A program made the translations under genes and the position numbers. From Mytilus californianus (taxonomy: Eukaryota > Mollusca > Bivalvia > Mytilida > Mytilidae), in assembly GCF_021869535.1 (NCBI RefSeq), contig NW_026262679.1:79109143-79173142 (forward strand): 64,000 nt of DNA, in the 5' to 3' direction. Positions 20,970-33,069 of this stretch are shown in pieces. The notes beneath the pieces were generated by a model that ran no database searches, was not told where the DNA came from, and worked only from the letters and a program-made list of their open reading frames with translations. Position 1 is the stretch's first letter, and the number at the start of each line of letters is the position of its first letter.

Positions 20970-22268
20970 AATATATATATATATAAGTAAACCGAGTACT
21001 AATGCCTACTATGTTATATATTTCAAAATGTGATGGCATTTAAAAAAGAAAATGGTTTACATTTTGAGAAGGCAATTTAGCAAGATATTTTATACTAAAA
21101 TCACAAAATATTTATCTTCGAAAAAAACTGAATGTTCAGAGAAAACACCTTAACTGTAGAACCGTAGGGCAGGGTCCCCCAGTTTCTGAATTTACTTAAC
21201 TATATATGGAGGTCAAGGCCCCTCTGTAAATCTTCAACTTGAACGTAAATGTTGCTATCTTATCTGACCTTTAAAATTCGGATGATTAAGATAATACTAG
21301 CAGTCAACTTTAGGCTGATCTCTGTAAAGCAAAGTTTATAGAATTTTAATTATTAAGACTAACCACAGGATTCACAATAACTATATGAATCTATATCTTT
21401 CAAAAATAATGCAAGCATAACTGCCCTTTGTTTCTATTTTGTTTCAAAAGGTGGAGGCATCTTAAAATAAAAGATAAATATTTGCAGATGGCATTCTTTA
21501 TATAGCAAGATATTTTTCTTCTTGATATAAAAACTGTATGTGCAGGGATAAACACTTACTATTGAACCATTAGGAGGGCTGGTGCCCCTCTGTTTTGAAC
21601 ACTCAGATTGCTGTTGATCGACTTTTAAAAAAATTACAATATATGTATATAAATACAAAAAGAACAATACAACAAAGAAAGAATATAAAGAAAAAAACTT
21701 TTTCAAAAAAAGATGAAAAAAGGCAGGTACCTCCTTGTACCTGGATGTGAATGTAACTGTTTAAAACTATATGTAGCAGCCCGATTCCCTTCAAAATCTT
21801 CAACTGCGGAATGCAAATGTTGCATCATATAGAATGTTTCCATTATCACGGAAAACTGAAAAGACGTAAATGAAATACAATCTTTGAACTTTCGCAGAAC
21901 ACATTTTGCAGCTTACTACAGGACGTAGTACTTATTTTTCTTTCAGATAGAGTATTTTATGATGGTTGTGTGGTAAATGTGGTTACATATGTACAATGTT
22001 CATGCAGCCTTGAGTATTATGACGTTAATTTGGTAAACATAAAAAAGCAGTAACGTTGTTTGAACAACAGCATTGCTTATGGTACTACATATAATAAACC
22101 AAGATACATGTAGATACATGTAACAGCCATTTGTCTCTGAAAAAAATCATTAAAAAAACATATAATGAAAAGAAAAAAGTGCCTGTGATGTTGATACTTT
22201 TAAAAAAAGGATTTACGTTAGATTGTTTAAACATTCAACATTCTTTTTTTTTAATAAAGCAAGAACAA
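20970..22268. other. Non-coding stretch with weak internal repeats
   Basis: No gene. Phrases such as agcaagatattttatac/agcaagatatttttctt and gcccctctgta/gcccctctgtt recur at about 21080-21240 and 21500-21600, which suggests a degenerate direct duplication. The frames on the minus strand at 21434-21803 overlap in two phases and are AT-driven. Confidence 0.5.
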
Positions 22269-22461
22269 TTATTTGATGTAGTTGTTACCCTCTGCTCCGT
22301 CGTATGGTGTGTACATATCTCAATTGATACGTTATGCTCGTGCATTTTCACACTATACTGACTTCATATACAGGAGTGTGCTCCTTACGCAGAAACTGCT
22401 CCAACAGAGTTATGAGGATGAAAGATTAAAAATGACATTCCGTAAATTTTATGGACACCAT
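22269..22461 (+). pseudogene. PLE-4 reverse transcriptase fragment, part 1
   Basis: It encodes SAPSYGVYISQLIRYARA and continues to TFRKFYGHH, the thumb region that follows the RT palm in Penelope-like proteins. It stops exactly where PLE-1 copy B is inserted, and the same coding sequence resumes at 23801. The 5' part of the gene is missing. Confidence 0.8.
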
Positions 22462-23800
22462 TTTTACTAGATAACATTTTTGTTCGCTATGGAGATTCCG
22501 TATATCGTCAGATTATCGGAATTCCCATGGGGATAACCTATGCACCACTTATTGCGGACCTGTTTCTGTATTGTTATGAGTTACAATTTATGACTAAAAT
22601 CAGCAAAGACCCATCGAAACAACATCTGATTCAAAAATTTAATAACACTTTTAGATATTTAGATGATATATTGGCTCTCAATAATGAAGACTTCAGTATG
22701 TACACTAAAGAGATTTATCCTGCCGAACTGACTTTAAATAAAGCTAATACTAACAATGAACACTGCCCTTTCCTGGATCTTGATATCTTTATCTTTAACG
22801 GGAAGCTTAATACCAAAATTTATGATAAAAGAGATGATTTTTCATTTCCTATTGTTAATTATCCATTTTCAGATGGTGTTCCCTTGTCGCCATCTTATGG
22901 TGTTTATATATCTCAACTTGTTCGATTCGCTCGTGTATGTAACAACGTATTTGATTTCAACGAAACAAATCTCTGTATTACTGAAAAAATATTACACCAG
23001 GGTTTTCGATATCACAAACTAGTCAAAACATTTACTAAATTTTATCATCGGTACAAGGACGTCATTCGTAAATATAAATCAACATGCAGACATCTTATAC
23101 GTTCAGGTATTTCACATCCAATATTTTATGGTAATATTCTTTACAAAGCACAAAAATGTCGGCATTCACCTCAAAAGCAAAAGTATCCATGATACGGGTT
23201 ATGTTCTTCTCATATATTTTATGATGGTTTGATACTAAACCACTAACGGGAGGGATTGTACTTGATTTTCATATGATGAAGACATAATCTTTCAATCAGT
23301 TTAATTGAGGTCTGGAGCTGGCATGTCAGTAACTGCTAGTAGTCCTTTGTTCATTTATGTATCATTGTCATTTTGCTTAGTTTCTTTTGTTACCTATTCT
23401 GACATCGGACTCGGACTTCTTTTAAACTGAGTTTTACTGTGCGTATTGCTATGTGTTTCTTTATTCTACATTGGCTAGAGGTATAGTGGGAGGGTTGAGA
23501 TCTCACAAAACATGCTTAACCCCGCCGCATTTTTGCGCCTGTCCCAAGTCAGGAGCCTCTGGCCTTTGTTATACTTGTATGTTTTTTTAATTTTAGTTCA
23601 TTTATATGTTTTGGAGTTTAGTGTGACGTCCATTTTCACTGAACTAGTACACAATTTTATTTAGGGGCCAGCTGAGGATCACCTCCGGGTGATGGATTTT
23701 CTCGCTGCGTTGAAAACCTATTGGTGGCCTTCGGCTGTTGTCTGCTCTTTGGTCGGGTTGTTGTATCTTTGACAGATTCCCCATTTCCATTCTCAATTTT
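22462..23800 (+). mobile_element. PLE-1 copy B, 5'-truncated, nested in PLE-4
   Basis: The copy begins inside the RT palm (at FLLDNIFVRYGD) and ends with the PLE-1 tail terminator ctcaatttt at 23800. The host PLE-4 reads ggacaccat before it and accatcacgaattgg after it, so accat (22457-22461 and 23801-23805) is a 5-bp target duplication. Rejoining the flanks would restore the host RT frame. This is a clear example of a 5'-truncated target-primed insertion. Confidence 0.88.
22463..23192 (+). pseudogene. PLE-1 copy B reverse transcriptase, 5'-truncated
   Basis: The frame holds GIPMGITYAPLIADLF (motif B) and RYLDDILALNN (motif C), and then the same thumb sequence as copy A at roughly 90% identity by eye. 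It lacks motif A and everything upstream. The C-terminal 30-odd residues found in copy A are lost at about 23185, where KQKYP replaces the copy A end and a stop follows. It cannot be active. Confidence 0.85.
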
Positions 23801-24865
23801 ACCATCACGAATTGGTTAATCTATACGATGTGTCTGTGTCTAAACTAACGAATGGACATTTTTACCATGTCTTAGATTGTGGTTTAACATCTATGTCGTC
23901 TGTCTGCTAAGTATCGAACGTGACCTATTCCCGAATATGACTGTTATACAGAGAGTGAATTTACATTGAATACTACGTGTCTCGGTATTTTGTACATCCA
24001 ACAATCATGTATTTATTTTTGATGTTTTTGTTATGGTTTCTGTTGAATAATGAGTTATGTCTTATCGTGTGTTGTCCAAATAATTAAATAATATAAATAA
24101 TAATATAAAATTGCCTTTCATTACCATCATTGTCATATTCCCGAATATGACTGTTATATTGAAAGTGAATTTGCATTGCTGTGCGGCGTGTCTCGGTGTT
24201 TTGTACATCCAACATTAATTGATTTATTTTGATGTTCATGTTATGGTTTCGGTTGGATAATCTGTTATGTCTTATCGTTTGTAGTCCAAATAATTATAAA
24301 ATTGCCTTTTTGGCATGTAAACTGTTTTGACGAATATTGTGAAAATAATTGTATAATGTTCGAGATTGCATGTTAGTTACGTAAGTGCGTCACTGTTTTA
24401 AATATCCTATGGTGTTTTTCTTTGATGGAAAATGTTCGTTGTTGTTCTGTGATTTGCATGTTGTGTCGACTATTATATTATTTGTTTGTGCGTTTCTCCG
24501 TTATGAATGTATCTGTGTGTTTGTGCTGTATTTCTATCACGTAGTGTTTTAGCGATATTGTTTTAACATTGTCATAAAGCGGGAGGTTTGCCATGCCATG
24601 AAACCAGGTTCAACCCACCATTTTTCTAAAAATGTCCTGTACCAAGTCAGGAATATGGCAGTTGTTTTCAAATAGTTCGTTTCAATGTGTGTTGGCGTTT
24701 GTTTTTGTTGCACTTTGGTGTTCCTGTTGTTCATTTGTTTTCCTCTTATAGTTGATGTGTTTCCCTCGGTTTTGGTTTGTAACCCGGATTTGTTTTCTCT
24801 CAATCGATTTATGACTTTTGAACTTTTGAACACCGGTATACTACTGTTGCCTTTATTTAAGGTAG
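23801..24865 (+). mobile_element. PLE-4 part 2: end of RT and long 3' tail
   Basis: It opens with the continuation of the PLE-4 protein (HHELVNLYDVSVSKLTNGH). Then come stops and a tail with two copies of a ~210-bp unit starting at attcccgaatatgactgtta (23927 and 24137). Next is the phrase acattgtcataaagcgggag and an end region up to about 24865. The tail type with cctgtaccaagtcaggaat is familiar from mussel repeats. The minus-strand and plus-strand frames at 24549-24966 are within this tail and are not genes. Confidence 0.75.
23927..24330. repeat. 210-bp direct duplication in the PLE-4 tail
   Basis: Two diverged copies begin at 23927 and 24137. They share gtgtctcgg-attttgtacatccaac and gttatgtcttatcgt-tgt-gtccaaataatt. 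They sit between the RT end and the distal tail. Confidence 0.75.
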
Positions 24866-25343
24866 AAAATGATGAAACTAGTATTGAAAATTTGCAAATC
24901 GAAGGTTTCAAAATAGAAAGAAAAGATCCAAATAGTATTCAGGGTGGTAGAGGTATCATTGCATAGATAAAAACATGTATGTCATGAGAGAAGAAGCGTA
25001 TTGAAATAGGTGATTTGAATATTTATTGGTTGAAATTAAATTCACAAACATAAAATCTATATAAATAATATTTTTTTTATCGTCCACCTAGTGAATTGAA
25101 ATAATTCCTTTGAATTAGAAAAAGGCGCCTACAGAAAACAGCGAGATTGCACTTTTAGCACAACTAAATACAATTAAATATTATATTTTTAGGAGATTGT
25201 ATTTTTTTTGGTGTAGAACAAATTGTTCATTAATGATATTGTATGCATGTGTAGTATACATATGATCTATATATAGTCTATACTGGGTTTATTTCACTTG
25301 TAATATATATACCACATCATTCAAGTTAATGTACCTAGTACAT
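24866..25343. other. Non-coding stretch
   Basis: Nothing recognisable; AT-rich sequence between the PLE-4 tail and a PLE-2 tail. Confidence 0.5.
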
Positions 25344-25430
25344 GATCTGCTTACCATTCCGGAGCACATGAGATCACCCCAGTTTTTGGAGGGGTTTGTG
25401 CTGCTCAGTCTTTAGTTTTCTATGTTGTGT

Positions 25431-26361
25431 TTAAGAAATAATTCATGGAAGCCATAGATTTGTTGGAAATTTACACATGGCCTGGGCCGTGATATTCGAA
25501 TTTTATCCTGAGCGTTAGCGAGGGATAAAATTAACGAATATCTTGGCCCAGGCCATGTGTAAATTTACAACAAATCTATGGCTTCCATGAATTATTTCGA
25601 TTCTAATAGGACAAATACGGTCATTAAAAAACTGAAGCGGGGGTGGGTTCGCCGTGTGTGTGGTTGTTCCTTTTTACTCCCTGTTAGATAAAGCTATAAC
25701 ATTCTAATAAATCTGTAGCTTGCATGAATTATTTCGTAAATAACCGCCAGAAAAAATGTGTTTAGTTCTTTTAATTATCAAATCCTACATTTGCCATTTT
25801 TTATTAACTTGTTTTTCTTGTAAGCTACCGTCAAATCCTAAGTTGACATTTCGTAACACGGAGCCGCTATGTTGACTTACTGAAATTCGTTAATATGCAA
25901 ATAATGCAATATAAAACAAACCCTACCTCAAAAATCCATTTTAATGCAATTTTATACGAACTTCGATGGCTCACGTAACGGAAAACCTTCAGCTTTAGCG
26001 ATTTCATTTGTATGACGTCATGTTTTGAAATGACTTAAATGCGCCAAAAGCATTAATGGACTTTCGCGGAATTTTATTTTAATTTTGTTTTATAGATTTC
26101 TCTGAGCTCTAGTGCATTAATTCTTTTTGTTATGCATCCGAATAAGAATAGAAGTTCTGTAGTCTTTTTTCTATTGCAATTTTTAAAACAATAAATTCGG
26201 AATAGCGTTTGCAAATAGGTTCCGATACATGTGGATTTACGTAGGAGGTATTTTGTAACATCCATTATTATGTATATCTCTGAGTCTGCGCTAAGTATAG
26301 ATATATCGAGTATTTTATCACGGTGTTGTTTACAAAGCGAAAGCAGCACGCCATATTAGAA
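25431..26361. mobile_element. 931-bp insertion of unknown family
   Basis: It is defined by the interrupted PLE-2 tail and its ttgtgt flanks. The left 165 bp form a fold-back hairpin, and a third, diverged copy of the hairpin arm is at 25709-25735. A minus-strand frame of 91 aa (26074-26349) has no recognised domain. I see no matching terminal inverted repeats, so the element class is open; it may be a composite. Confidence 0.6.
25435..25598. repeat. Fold-back hairpin, ~164 bp
   Basis: The arms gaaataattcatggaagcca...ttttatcc and ggataaaatt...tggcttccatgaattatttc are near-perfect reverse complements around the tip tgagcgttagcgag (25509-25522). The arms are about 75 bp each with few mismatches. 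Confidence 0.88.
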
Positions 26362-26490
26362 TTGTGTACTGTTGTTTGTCTGTTTGTCTGTTGGTCTTTT
26401 TCATTTTTAGCATGGCGTTAAAACGTTGTCAGTTTATTTTCGACTTATTAATTTAAATGTCCCTTTGGTATCTTTCGCCTCACTATTATG

Positions 26491-27084
26491 CTATTCGTGA
26501 TCAATATCTTGTATGCATAACCAGAAAGTTCAACCATAGAGTATTAGAAAATTGAGCTTTGTCAATTGAATACAGTCAAATAGTTTCAAAATTTTGATAG
26601 ATATGAAGTGATTGAAACTTCAGCAAATGTTTCTTTCAATTTTATTGAATCACTGGACAATGTTGATACAAGTTATTTTGAACTCTATAGATAACCATGA
26701 TCTCAAGGAAGTTAAATGGGTGAAAAACACCGAACAACCAGAGTAGCGGGTCAATTATAAATAGTGCACGATACAAAAATAGATGATTTTCATAAAATTG
26801 GGAGATATGTATAATCAAATATAGAGATAATAAATGTCAAAAGGTTTAAATCCCAAACAAATCTCAAAATATTATACCGCATATAAAGGCAATGTCATTG
26901 AAAATGAGACTGATATAACAAATACGTTCAATAAAAAGACTAAAAAAGGTTAAAAAAAATAACCTTGGAAGATTTATTTGCTGCAACTCATATAGACCTT
27001 TTTTTTAATGAAATAGGTAAATATGCTTAATATGCTTTTTGGAAATGGGACGAAATGATTTAAGCAATATTTTTTCTCCTTGAC
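26491..27084. other. Non-coding stretch, possibly decayed PLE
   Basis: No intact coding sequence. The end of this stretch may be upstream RT sequence of the PLE-3 remnant that follows, but I cannot align it with confidence. Confidence 0.4.
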
Positions 27085-27690
27085 AAAATCTATACACGTA
27101 TTGGCAGGTTGTAGGTATTCTTATGGGTGCCAAGTGTTCCTCTTTAAAATCAGACTTGTTCTTGTATTCTTATTAATCAAAGATCATGGCCAACTTAGTA
27201 AAGTACTACCTACCGTTACCTTGATGATAAATTTACGTTAAATAATCAAGAATGCTCTAAATACATTGCCGAAAGTTTAACTAGGTAACTAAGGTACTTA
27301 CTTTAAATAAATCTAATATCAACAGAAAAAACGACCTTTTCATCGATTAGATGTTTCAGTTTCACACGGGAAACCCTTTACCAAAATTTAAGACAAAAGG
27401 GACGAATTTCGTTTCATTTTATTAATTTTCCTTTTGAAGGCGATGTTCCTATGACTGCATCTTACGGTGTTTATGTATCCCAACTAGTTCGCTATGTCCG
27501 TGCTGTAATGACGTTATAGATTTTAATTTACGCTGGTAAAAGTTTGATTGTACCTGTAGAAAAGTATTACTATAAGGGATATCAAATCTTAATTTTTACG
27601 ATCGATCCTTTGAATAAACTTAGTCTCAAAGGTTACCAATTTAACATTGCAATAAGATCTTTGGACACTGTTTTCGTAGGTTCTGTGAGG
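27085..27690 (+). pseudogene. PLE-3 reverse transcriptase, heavily decayed
   Basis: Pieces in shifting frames can be read in the correct order: a motif B remnant (GILMGAKCSSLKSDLFLY), YRYLDDKFTLNN (motif C), KIYDKRDEF, GDVPMTASYGVYVSQLVRY and a C-terminal end RSLDTVFVGSV. At least three frameshifts separate them. The order and motifs identify a Penelope-like RT older than PLE-1 copies A and B. Confidence 0.75.
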
Positions 27691-28090
27691 TTATCATCAG
27701 CTCAGTAGTTAGTACTTCGGTACTGACATGATTTATAACAATTTTTTTTTAGAATTGTCCGTTTATAAATTTTTTAATTATAAAGAAACTAAGGTTTCAA
27801 CTCCCTCAGGCAAAGTTGACCTCAAATGGATTTGGCTATATTTTTTGGGGGTCCTTTTTGGTCATATAGCTCTTCAACTGCTTTGGTTCTTATACATCAT
27901 TGACTTTGGACTATCAGTCCCCGAGGGTGTAATCAGCTCAGAAGTCAGTACTTAAATGATTTATAACAAACCTTTTTACAGCTCTTCAACTGCTTCGGTT
28001 CTTATACATCCTTGGCTTTCAAACATTCGGCTTTGAGCGTTCCTGATGAAGGTTAATCCAGAAAAGTGCTTCGGACGCATGACATTTTTT
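27690..28090 (+). mobile_element. PLE-3 3' pseudo-LTR, two partial tandem copies with HHR
   Basis: Two diverged copies of one unit follow the RT remnant. Copy 1 is 27690-27908 (cagctcagtag...gctcttcaactgctttggtt) and stops before the ribozyme. Copy 2 is 27909-28090 (gtccccgagggtgtaatcag...gctcttcaactgcttcggtt), has an internal deletion and ends in the HHR. Terminal repeats that carry hammerhead ribozymes next to the RT gene are a known property of Penelope-like elements. Related unit copies are at 55443-55746 and, inverted, at 55925-56093. Confidence 0.75.
28037..28078 (+). ncRNA. Hammerhead ribozyme in PLE-3 pseudo-LTR
   Basis: Stem I is gcgttc/ggacgc (six pairs, one G-U). The core is CTGATGA at 28043-28049 and GAAA at 28061-28064. 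Stem III is A-U, A-U closing GTGC, and the cleavage triplet is UUC (28070-28072). Stem II is only GG/CC with a TTAAT loop and an A-A mismatch at the first position, where G-C is usual, so activity may be reduced. Its place directly 3' of a Penelope RT remnant supports the call. Confidence 0.8.
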
Positions 28091-29600
28091 TTTACAGCAC
28101 TGGGATTTTCAGGCTAATGGAGGTACCAGGGTCAAAATGAGTTTTTTGCATTTTCATGAAGTACACATAGATTCAAAGCACCCTGACAAGTTATTTTGCT
28201 AGATTCTTCAAAATAACAGCATTATTGTCATTTTTGTTAGTTTTTTTTTCAATTTTTCACATGTATATTCATCTATTATAGTTAGTTTTTTTTGGAGGGG
28301 GCGGGGCGGGGGGGGGGGGGGGGGGTTCAAGTCTTTTTTATTTAATCAAAATGTAATTGTAGCTTTAATAACTAAAAAACTGAAGAATTTCAATTCGGTT
28401 GCCATAGCAACAATGTACTGGAATCTGCAATCAAAATCTTTTTTCTTTCGTAAGGAAAACTACATCAATGTTAAGAAAGTGAATAACAACATATATAATA
28501 AACCATCAAGGAGCTGTGTATTATTTAATATGCTTTCTAATGTTCATCTATTATCTTATTGGTGAATACATTTTGTACATGTATCCTGACAAATTAATTA
28601 AATCAAAGATCTGTTAATGTAGATTAAGATAAAAAAAATCAAACAGCATGATAAATAATATAAGGACATGTAGGTGAAAGGGATGTAAGAAAACTTTCGA
28701 CAACACATACATCACGTTAATGTAGTTCTAAGACAGTCATAGATGGAACAAAAACTAGGAATACACATGGGATGAGCCACTATTGGGGTCCTAATGGGCT
28801 GGTATATCTTGCTTGATGTTGTACCGGCATATGTCCATACATATGTTCACGTTTTCCCTTATAATGTGAAACAATGAGATTTCCTCCAAAAATTTGGCGT
28901 TCATGCTGCAATCTGATTCGGGAAAGTTATAATTTTCTGTACTTCATTTCTCTAAATAATATCTAGCAATGGTGATATAATTTAAACCATTTTGTATGAT
29001 CGAAAACATATTAATGATTCATGAGAAAGTGATTTACGCAATGAATCTAAAAGATAAATTGTGTGAATTTAGAAAGCGATTATATACGGGATTTTAAACT
29101 AAATTATTAATTTAACGTAAAAAATCTACTTGTTTTGTATATCTTAATATACAATTCAAATTTCCTCAAGTCATGAAAAAATTAAACTTCATTTTACCTC
29201 ATGATATAATTGAACATTCAATAACTGGTGCCCTTATAACGTTACGTAACTTTACATCGACGTTTTCTCATTATGACGTTTACCGCCATAAGCCTGGAAA
29301 TGTCATGGCTGGTCACATATAAGAACATAACTAATGATGTATTGCTACACAGTTATTAACGCTTACGGTTCTAAATTCTGTCGATACTGATATTTTGGCA
29401 TTACGCAAGGTCATGTTTAAAACTTCCTCGACTTTTATGACATCATTACACTAAATCTATTGGATGTGTACGGACATTTGTTTTCGATGCATGAGTTTTT
29501 GTTAGTTGTTATTGGCTTTGAACTAGCTTTCAGTAACTGCGAGTACTCTAAGATCGATACTTTGTATCTTTAGCGGGTTTTTTTAAGTTGTTTTTATGCT
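28091..29600. other. Non-coding stretch with G tract
   Basis: No gene. A G-rich run at 28294-28325 includes 18 consecutive G. At 29270-29335 the phrase cataagcctggaaatgtcat and its flanks resemble 37095-37160, so both are copies of one small dispersed repeat. Confidence 0.55.
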
Positions 29601-29639
29601 TTGTATTGATCTGATGACTCAAGCCTTTTTTAACTGATT

Positions 29640-30110
29640 TTAATAGTTTGTTCTTATATTGTGCTGTTACACAACTGTCCCATGTTAAGGGGAGGGTTGA
29701 GCACCCTCAAATATATTTGTTTAATGCCGCCACATCCAAACGTGTCTGTCCCAAGTCAGGAGTCTGTAATTGGGGGGTTATCCTTTTTTTCCCTGTATAT
29801 CATATTCGTATTTAGTGTATTGTTTTGTTCTGTTAGTTCTTGTGTTGTTCTGTTGCACCTCTATCACATGTTAGGCAAATAGTTGGTCGCCCACCAACAT
29901 ATCAAACTCCGCCACATTTTATATGGGCCTGTCCCAATTCTGGATCCTGTTATTGAGTGGTTGTTGTTTGTTGCTGTATATCATTTTTGATTTTTCGTTT
30001 GCTGTTTTGTACATAAATTAGGCCGTTAGTTTTTTCTCATTTGAATTGTTTAACATTTTCTTATGTCGGGACATTTTATATGTTCTTTAGGTTAATAGTA
30101 TGTTGACCCA
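29640..30110 (+). repeat. Dispersed repeat tail, two tandem partial copies
   Basis: Two partial copies of one unit occur: 29640-29800 (gtgctgttacacaactgtcc...cccaagtcaggagtctgtaa) and 29835-30075 (gttgcacctctatcacatgt...cccaattctggatcctgtta, then aggccgttagttttttctca). The same unit is at 32465-32790 and, reversed, at 58616-58810. The frame at 29661-29882 lies inside it. It is probably a 3' tail of a retroelement, since a related segment is part of the PLE-1 tail. Confidence 0.7.
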
Positions 30111-31644
30111 TATCGATACTTCCATACCATTTTTGCTCTTTTTGAAAGCATATTATTTTCGCGGGTATTTTTTTCGCGTTTAGCTCTTCCAGCCGACGTT
30201 TCTACGATTTACATATACTTCGCTATTTTCTATCTTTTGTTCCTGTATTCATATAAAAGAATATCCTAGTATGACATATTATCTACGATTTAATATTCAA
30301 GTCCTTTTTCTTTTCGCGGAAGTGTATTCAGTGTTTTTATTTCTTCTTTTTTGTACGCTTAACAGTTCTTCCACTGTTAGAGATAATAGAAGGTGCACTT
30401 CGATGTACCCAACATACTAATTAAATCTAGTTTGATAATGTGCCTGTAGGGAACCACGTCTATGAGTGTAGATTTTTTCAACATTACTTTTTCTATTCAG
30501 AAAATGTGTGTTTGTTTGAATTCACCCGTCGTCTCTATTGGATTCCTACAAATAATTAAAATGATTAAGAGTTAGCCATGATGTGTGGACTTTTGATCAA
30601 ATTCTAATATATTATAACTATTTGTTTTGATTTACTAGTGTTTTTGGGTTGTTATCGCATAGCCGTTTGCTCCAATATCTCTTTTAATTCAAATAGCAAA
30701 GTCATTAACCGATATTGTTTACTTCTTGGTCCATGAAAAATAAATATGGAGTCAATGTACTTAGAATAATCCTAAATTGATATGACGAAATTTCATTTAC
30801 ATAAAATCATACTTTAAGTTACAGGTCTAACTGCATTTATATTGTAATCACAACAATGAACTTTACAGGAATTTAGAGTCATTGGTATCTCTTTAAAAAA
30901 ATTAAGCATATTTATGTAATATATGCTTCATTGGAATTAATAAACAATGAGAATAAAACTTCAAGATATAAAGATAAATAAGATGAAAAAACAGAGCTCT
31001 TTATCAAACTAAAACTAAATGGCATTGTGACTCATTTCTTGCAATCAATACAATTATATCGTAAGTCTACCTATACAATTTAATAGCAAATCTGTGTTTA
31101 TATCTTGAATTCATTAATCTGGTATTTAATTGTACATATGTCTCACTTTAGACACAAACCAATCCCTGATATTTAAACATTGTGTTTGTTAGCTTACCTT
31201 GCTTAGTATTTCTGTTGTTAAACCCAAACTTTTAAAAAGAGGTTAATCATTTGTCGAAAGATTAAGACACGTTTTATCTTATTTGAAATGTTAATAAACT
31301 AACAATATGAACTTATAATACTCTGCATTAATTTTTATATTTATTTATCATAATTCCAAACATATTAAACGCGTAATATGCCCAAAATACCTGCTTTGTC
31401 ATGACTACAAAATACATAATACATATTAGAGGCTTAAAGAGAAGAAACTTAATTATTTCTCAACTTAAATATCGGACTTATTACACATGCTAACAACGTA
31501 TATGTATAACGTGTGACGTAGCCCATTTACAAGAGAAAAAAATCTTACTTAGAAAATATATCAAATGGAAAACATGTTCAACCACCCCTTATAGATGCAA
31601 TATAAGTATGTAAATCCATACCTAGTTGAGAAGATAAGTTTCGT
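30111..31644. other. Non-coding AT-rich stretch
   Basis: Nothing recognisable as a gene or repeat with a second copy in this window. Confidence 0.5.
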
Positions 31645-31850
31645 AGCTTGTACTGTGCCACTAGTGGAGCATGAGCTGCTTACACTTCCGAAGCGCCCGA
31701 GTTTTACCGAACATTTCCTGTTTTGGTTTGGTTCGCTTTTCTCAATTATCAGTTTTCTGTTGTTTGTCTCTTCCTATTTTACTTTGGTGTTGTCTGTTTT
31801 TCTTCGATTTTCGGTTTTTGATTGTCCCCTTGGAATCTTCTCTACGTTTT
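31645..31850 (+). repeat. Divergent tail related to the PLE-2 type
   Basis: The order gagctgcttacacttccgaa, cagttttctgttgtttgtct, gttgtctgtttttcttcgat and ttttgattgtccccttggaa follows the layout of the PLE-2 tail at 45370-45571 with many differences. The overlapping frames here come from the repeat. Confidence 0.45.
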
Positions 31851-32464
31851 TATGACGACTCTTTTATATGCAAACGAGTACAGTAAAACGCGTTAATTTG
31901 GTTGACCTGTCCTATTATGTGCTACGAAATTGTGACATTTCCATTGACTATTTAATAGGTCAGTGATGTCTTTCCGATCGCATTTTCCCCTTTGTAATTT
32001 GTGATTTCTTCGATAATATACAAAACACTTACATGTTTCACCTGCAATTTGGTGTTTTGTCAAATTTGATTCCATTCTGTAGATTACTAAATGTTTGACA
32101 CAATATTCTTATCACCGTAAGCGAACTTGAATTTGAAGTAATTTAAAAGCTTGCGCTATCGACAATATTTCATCAGGACAAGGAAAATTGTTACCATATT
32201 ATTTATTTGGTTTTTTAATTTCTATATAAAAAGGCTCGTGTATTATTATTATAATGAATATACAACTCGAGTTGATATCTAGCGATGGTTTTAAACAAAA
32301 TCTGTCTTCTGTCTATTTTTATTATTGTTTAAATTTTCTCATAAAATTTCTGTAAAATAATATAATCTTGTTGAGCCTATTTATTTGTTACGTTAAATGA
32401 TTAAAACGACCGACAGAGATGTTTTGCTTCATGCAGATCTGATAAGTCAATCATAATTAAGTGA

Positions 32465-32790
32465 TTTTTACAGTTTGTTCTTATGTTGTGGTAAAACAAC
32501 ATTGTCCCGGGAAAGGGGAGGGACGAGCGATAACATACAGGTTTAACCCCGATAGGTTATGTATGTACCGGTCCCAAGTCGGGAGCATGTAATTCAGTGG
32601 TTGTCGTAGGTTGATGTCTGTTATATATATTTTCCGTTAATTATTTTGTCATAAATCAGGCCGATGTTTTTTTCATTAGAATTGTTTCACATTTTGTAAT
32701 GTTGGGGCCTTTTATTGCTGACTATACGATATTGGTTTTGCTCATTATTGAAGGTCGTAAGCCGTCACCTATAATTGCTCAAATCCACTT
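32465..32790 (+). repeat. Dispersed repeat tail, single copy
   Basis: It contains tttgttcttatgttgtggta, cccaagtcgggagcatgtaa, aggccgatgtttttttcatt and a degenerate gaaggtcgtaagccgtcacc at the end. It is the most complete plus-strand copy of the repeat whose 3' part is the GTACGG phrase. Confidence 0.75.
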
Positions 32791-33069
32791 CATTTGGACC
32801 CTGTTGGATTTCAATCTTATCATATCTCCTTATTTTCAACCAAATAAAAATTAGAAATAGGATGCCAATTAAACCAAAAAGACGGAAACATATTAATTCT
32901 GACTTTGTCATTCATGAATGAGATATAGAAACTGAAATCGGCGATTTCGCACGAAATTCGAGATATTTGTCATTTGGTTGTTCCATATGATATTATATAC
33001 GAGAATGGTATCATTAATACCATTATTGCCACTATGGGTTGATTGGGGTATAAATACGGTCATTCGTTG

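Larger units (their letters stand above)
25344..26490 (+). mobile_element. PLE-2 3' tail, split by an insertion
   Basis: The left part (25344-25430) runs from gatctgcttaccattccgga to tatgttgtgt. The right part (26362-26490) resumes at ttgtgtactgttgtttgtct and ends at atctttcgcctcac. Together they match the uninterrupted tail at 45373-45571. The repeated ttgtgt at both junctions (25425-25430 and 26362-26367) is a likely 6-bp target duplication. Confidence 0.75.

Noticed and set aside
24549..24966. Overlapping 120-aa minus and 93-aa plus ORFs
   Set aside because: Both lie in the non-coding tail of PLE-4 and have no domain.
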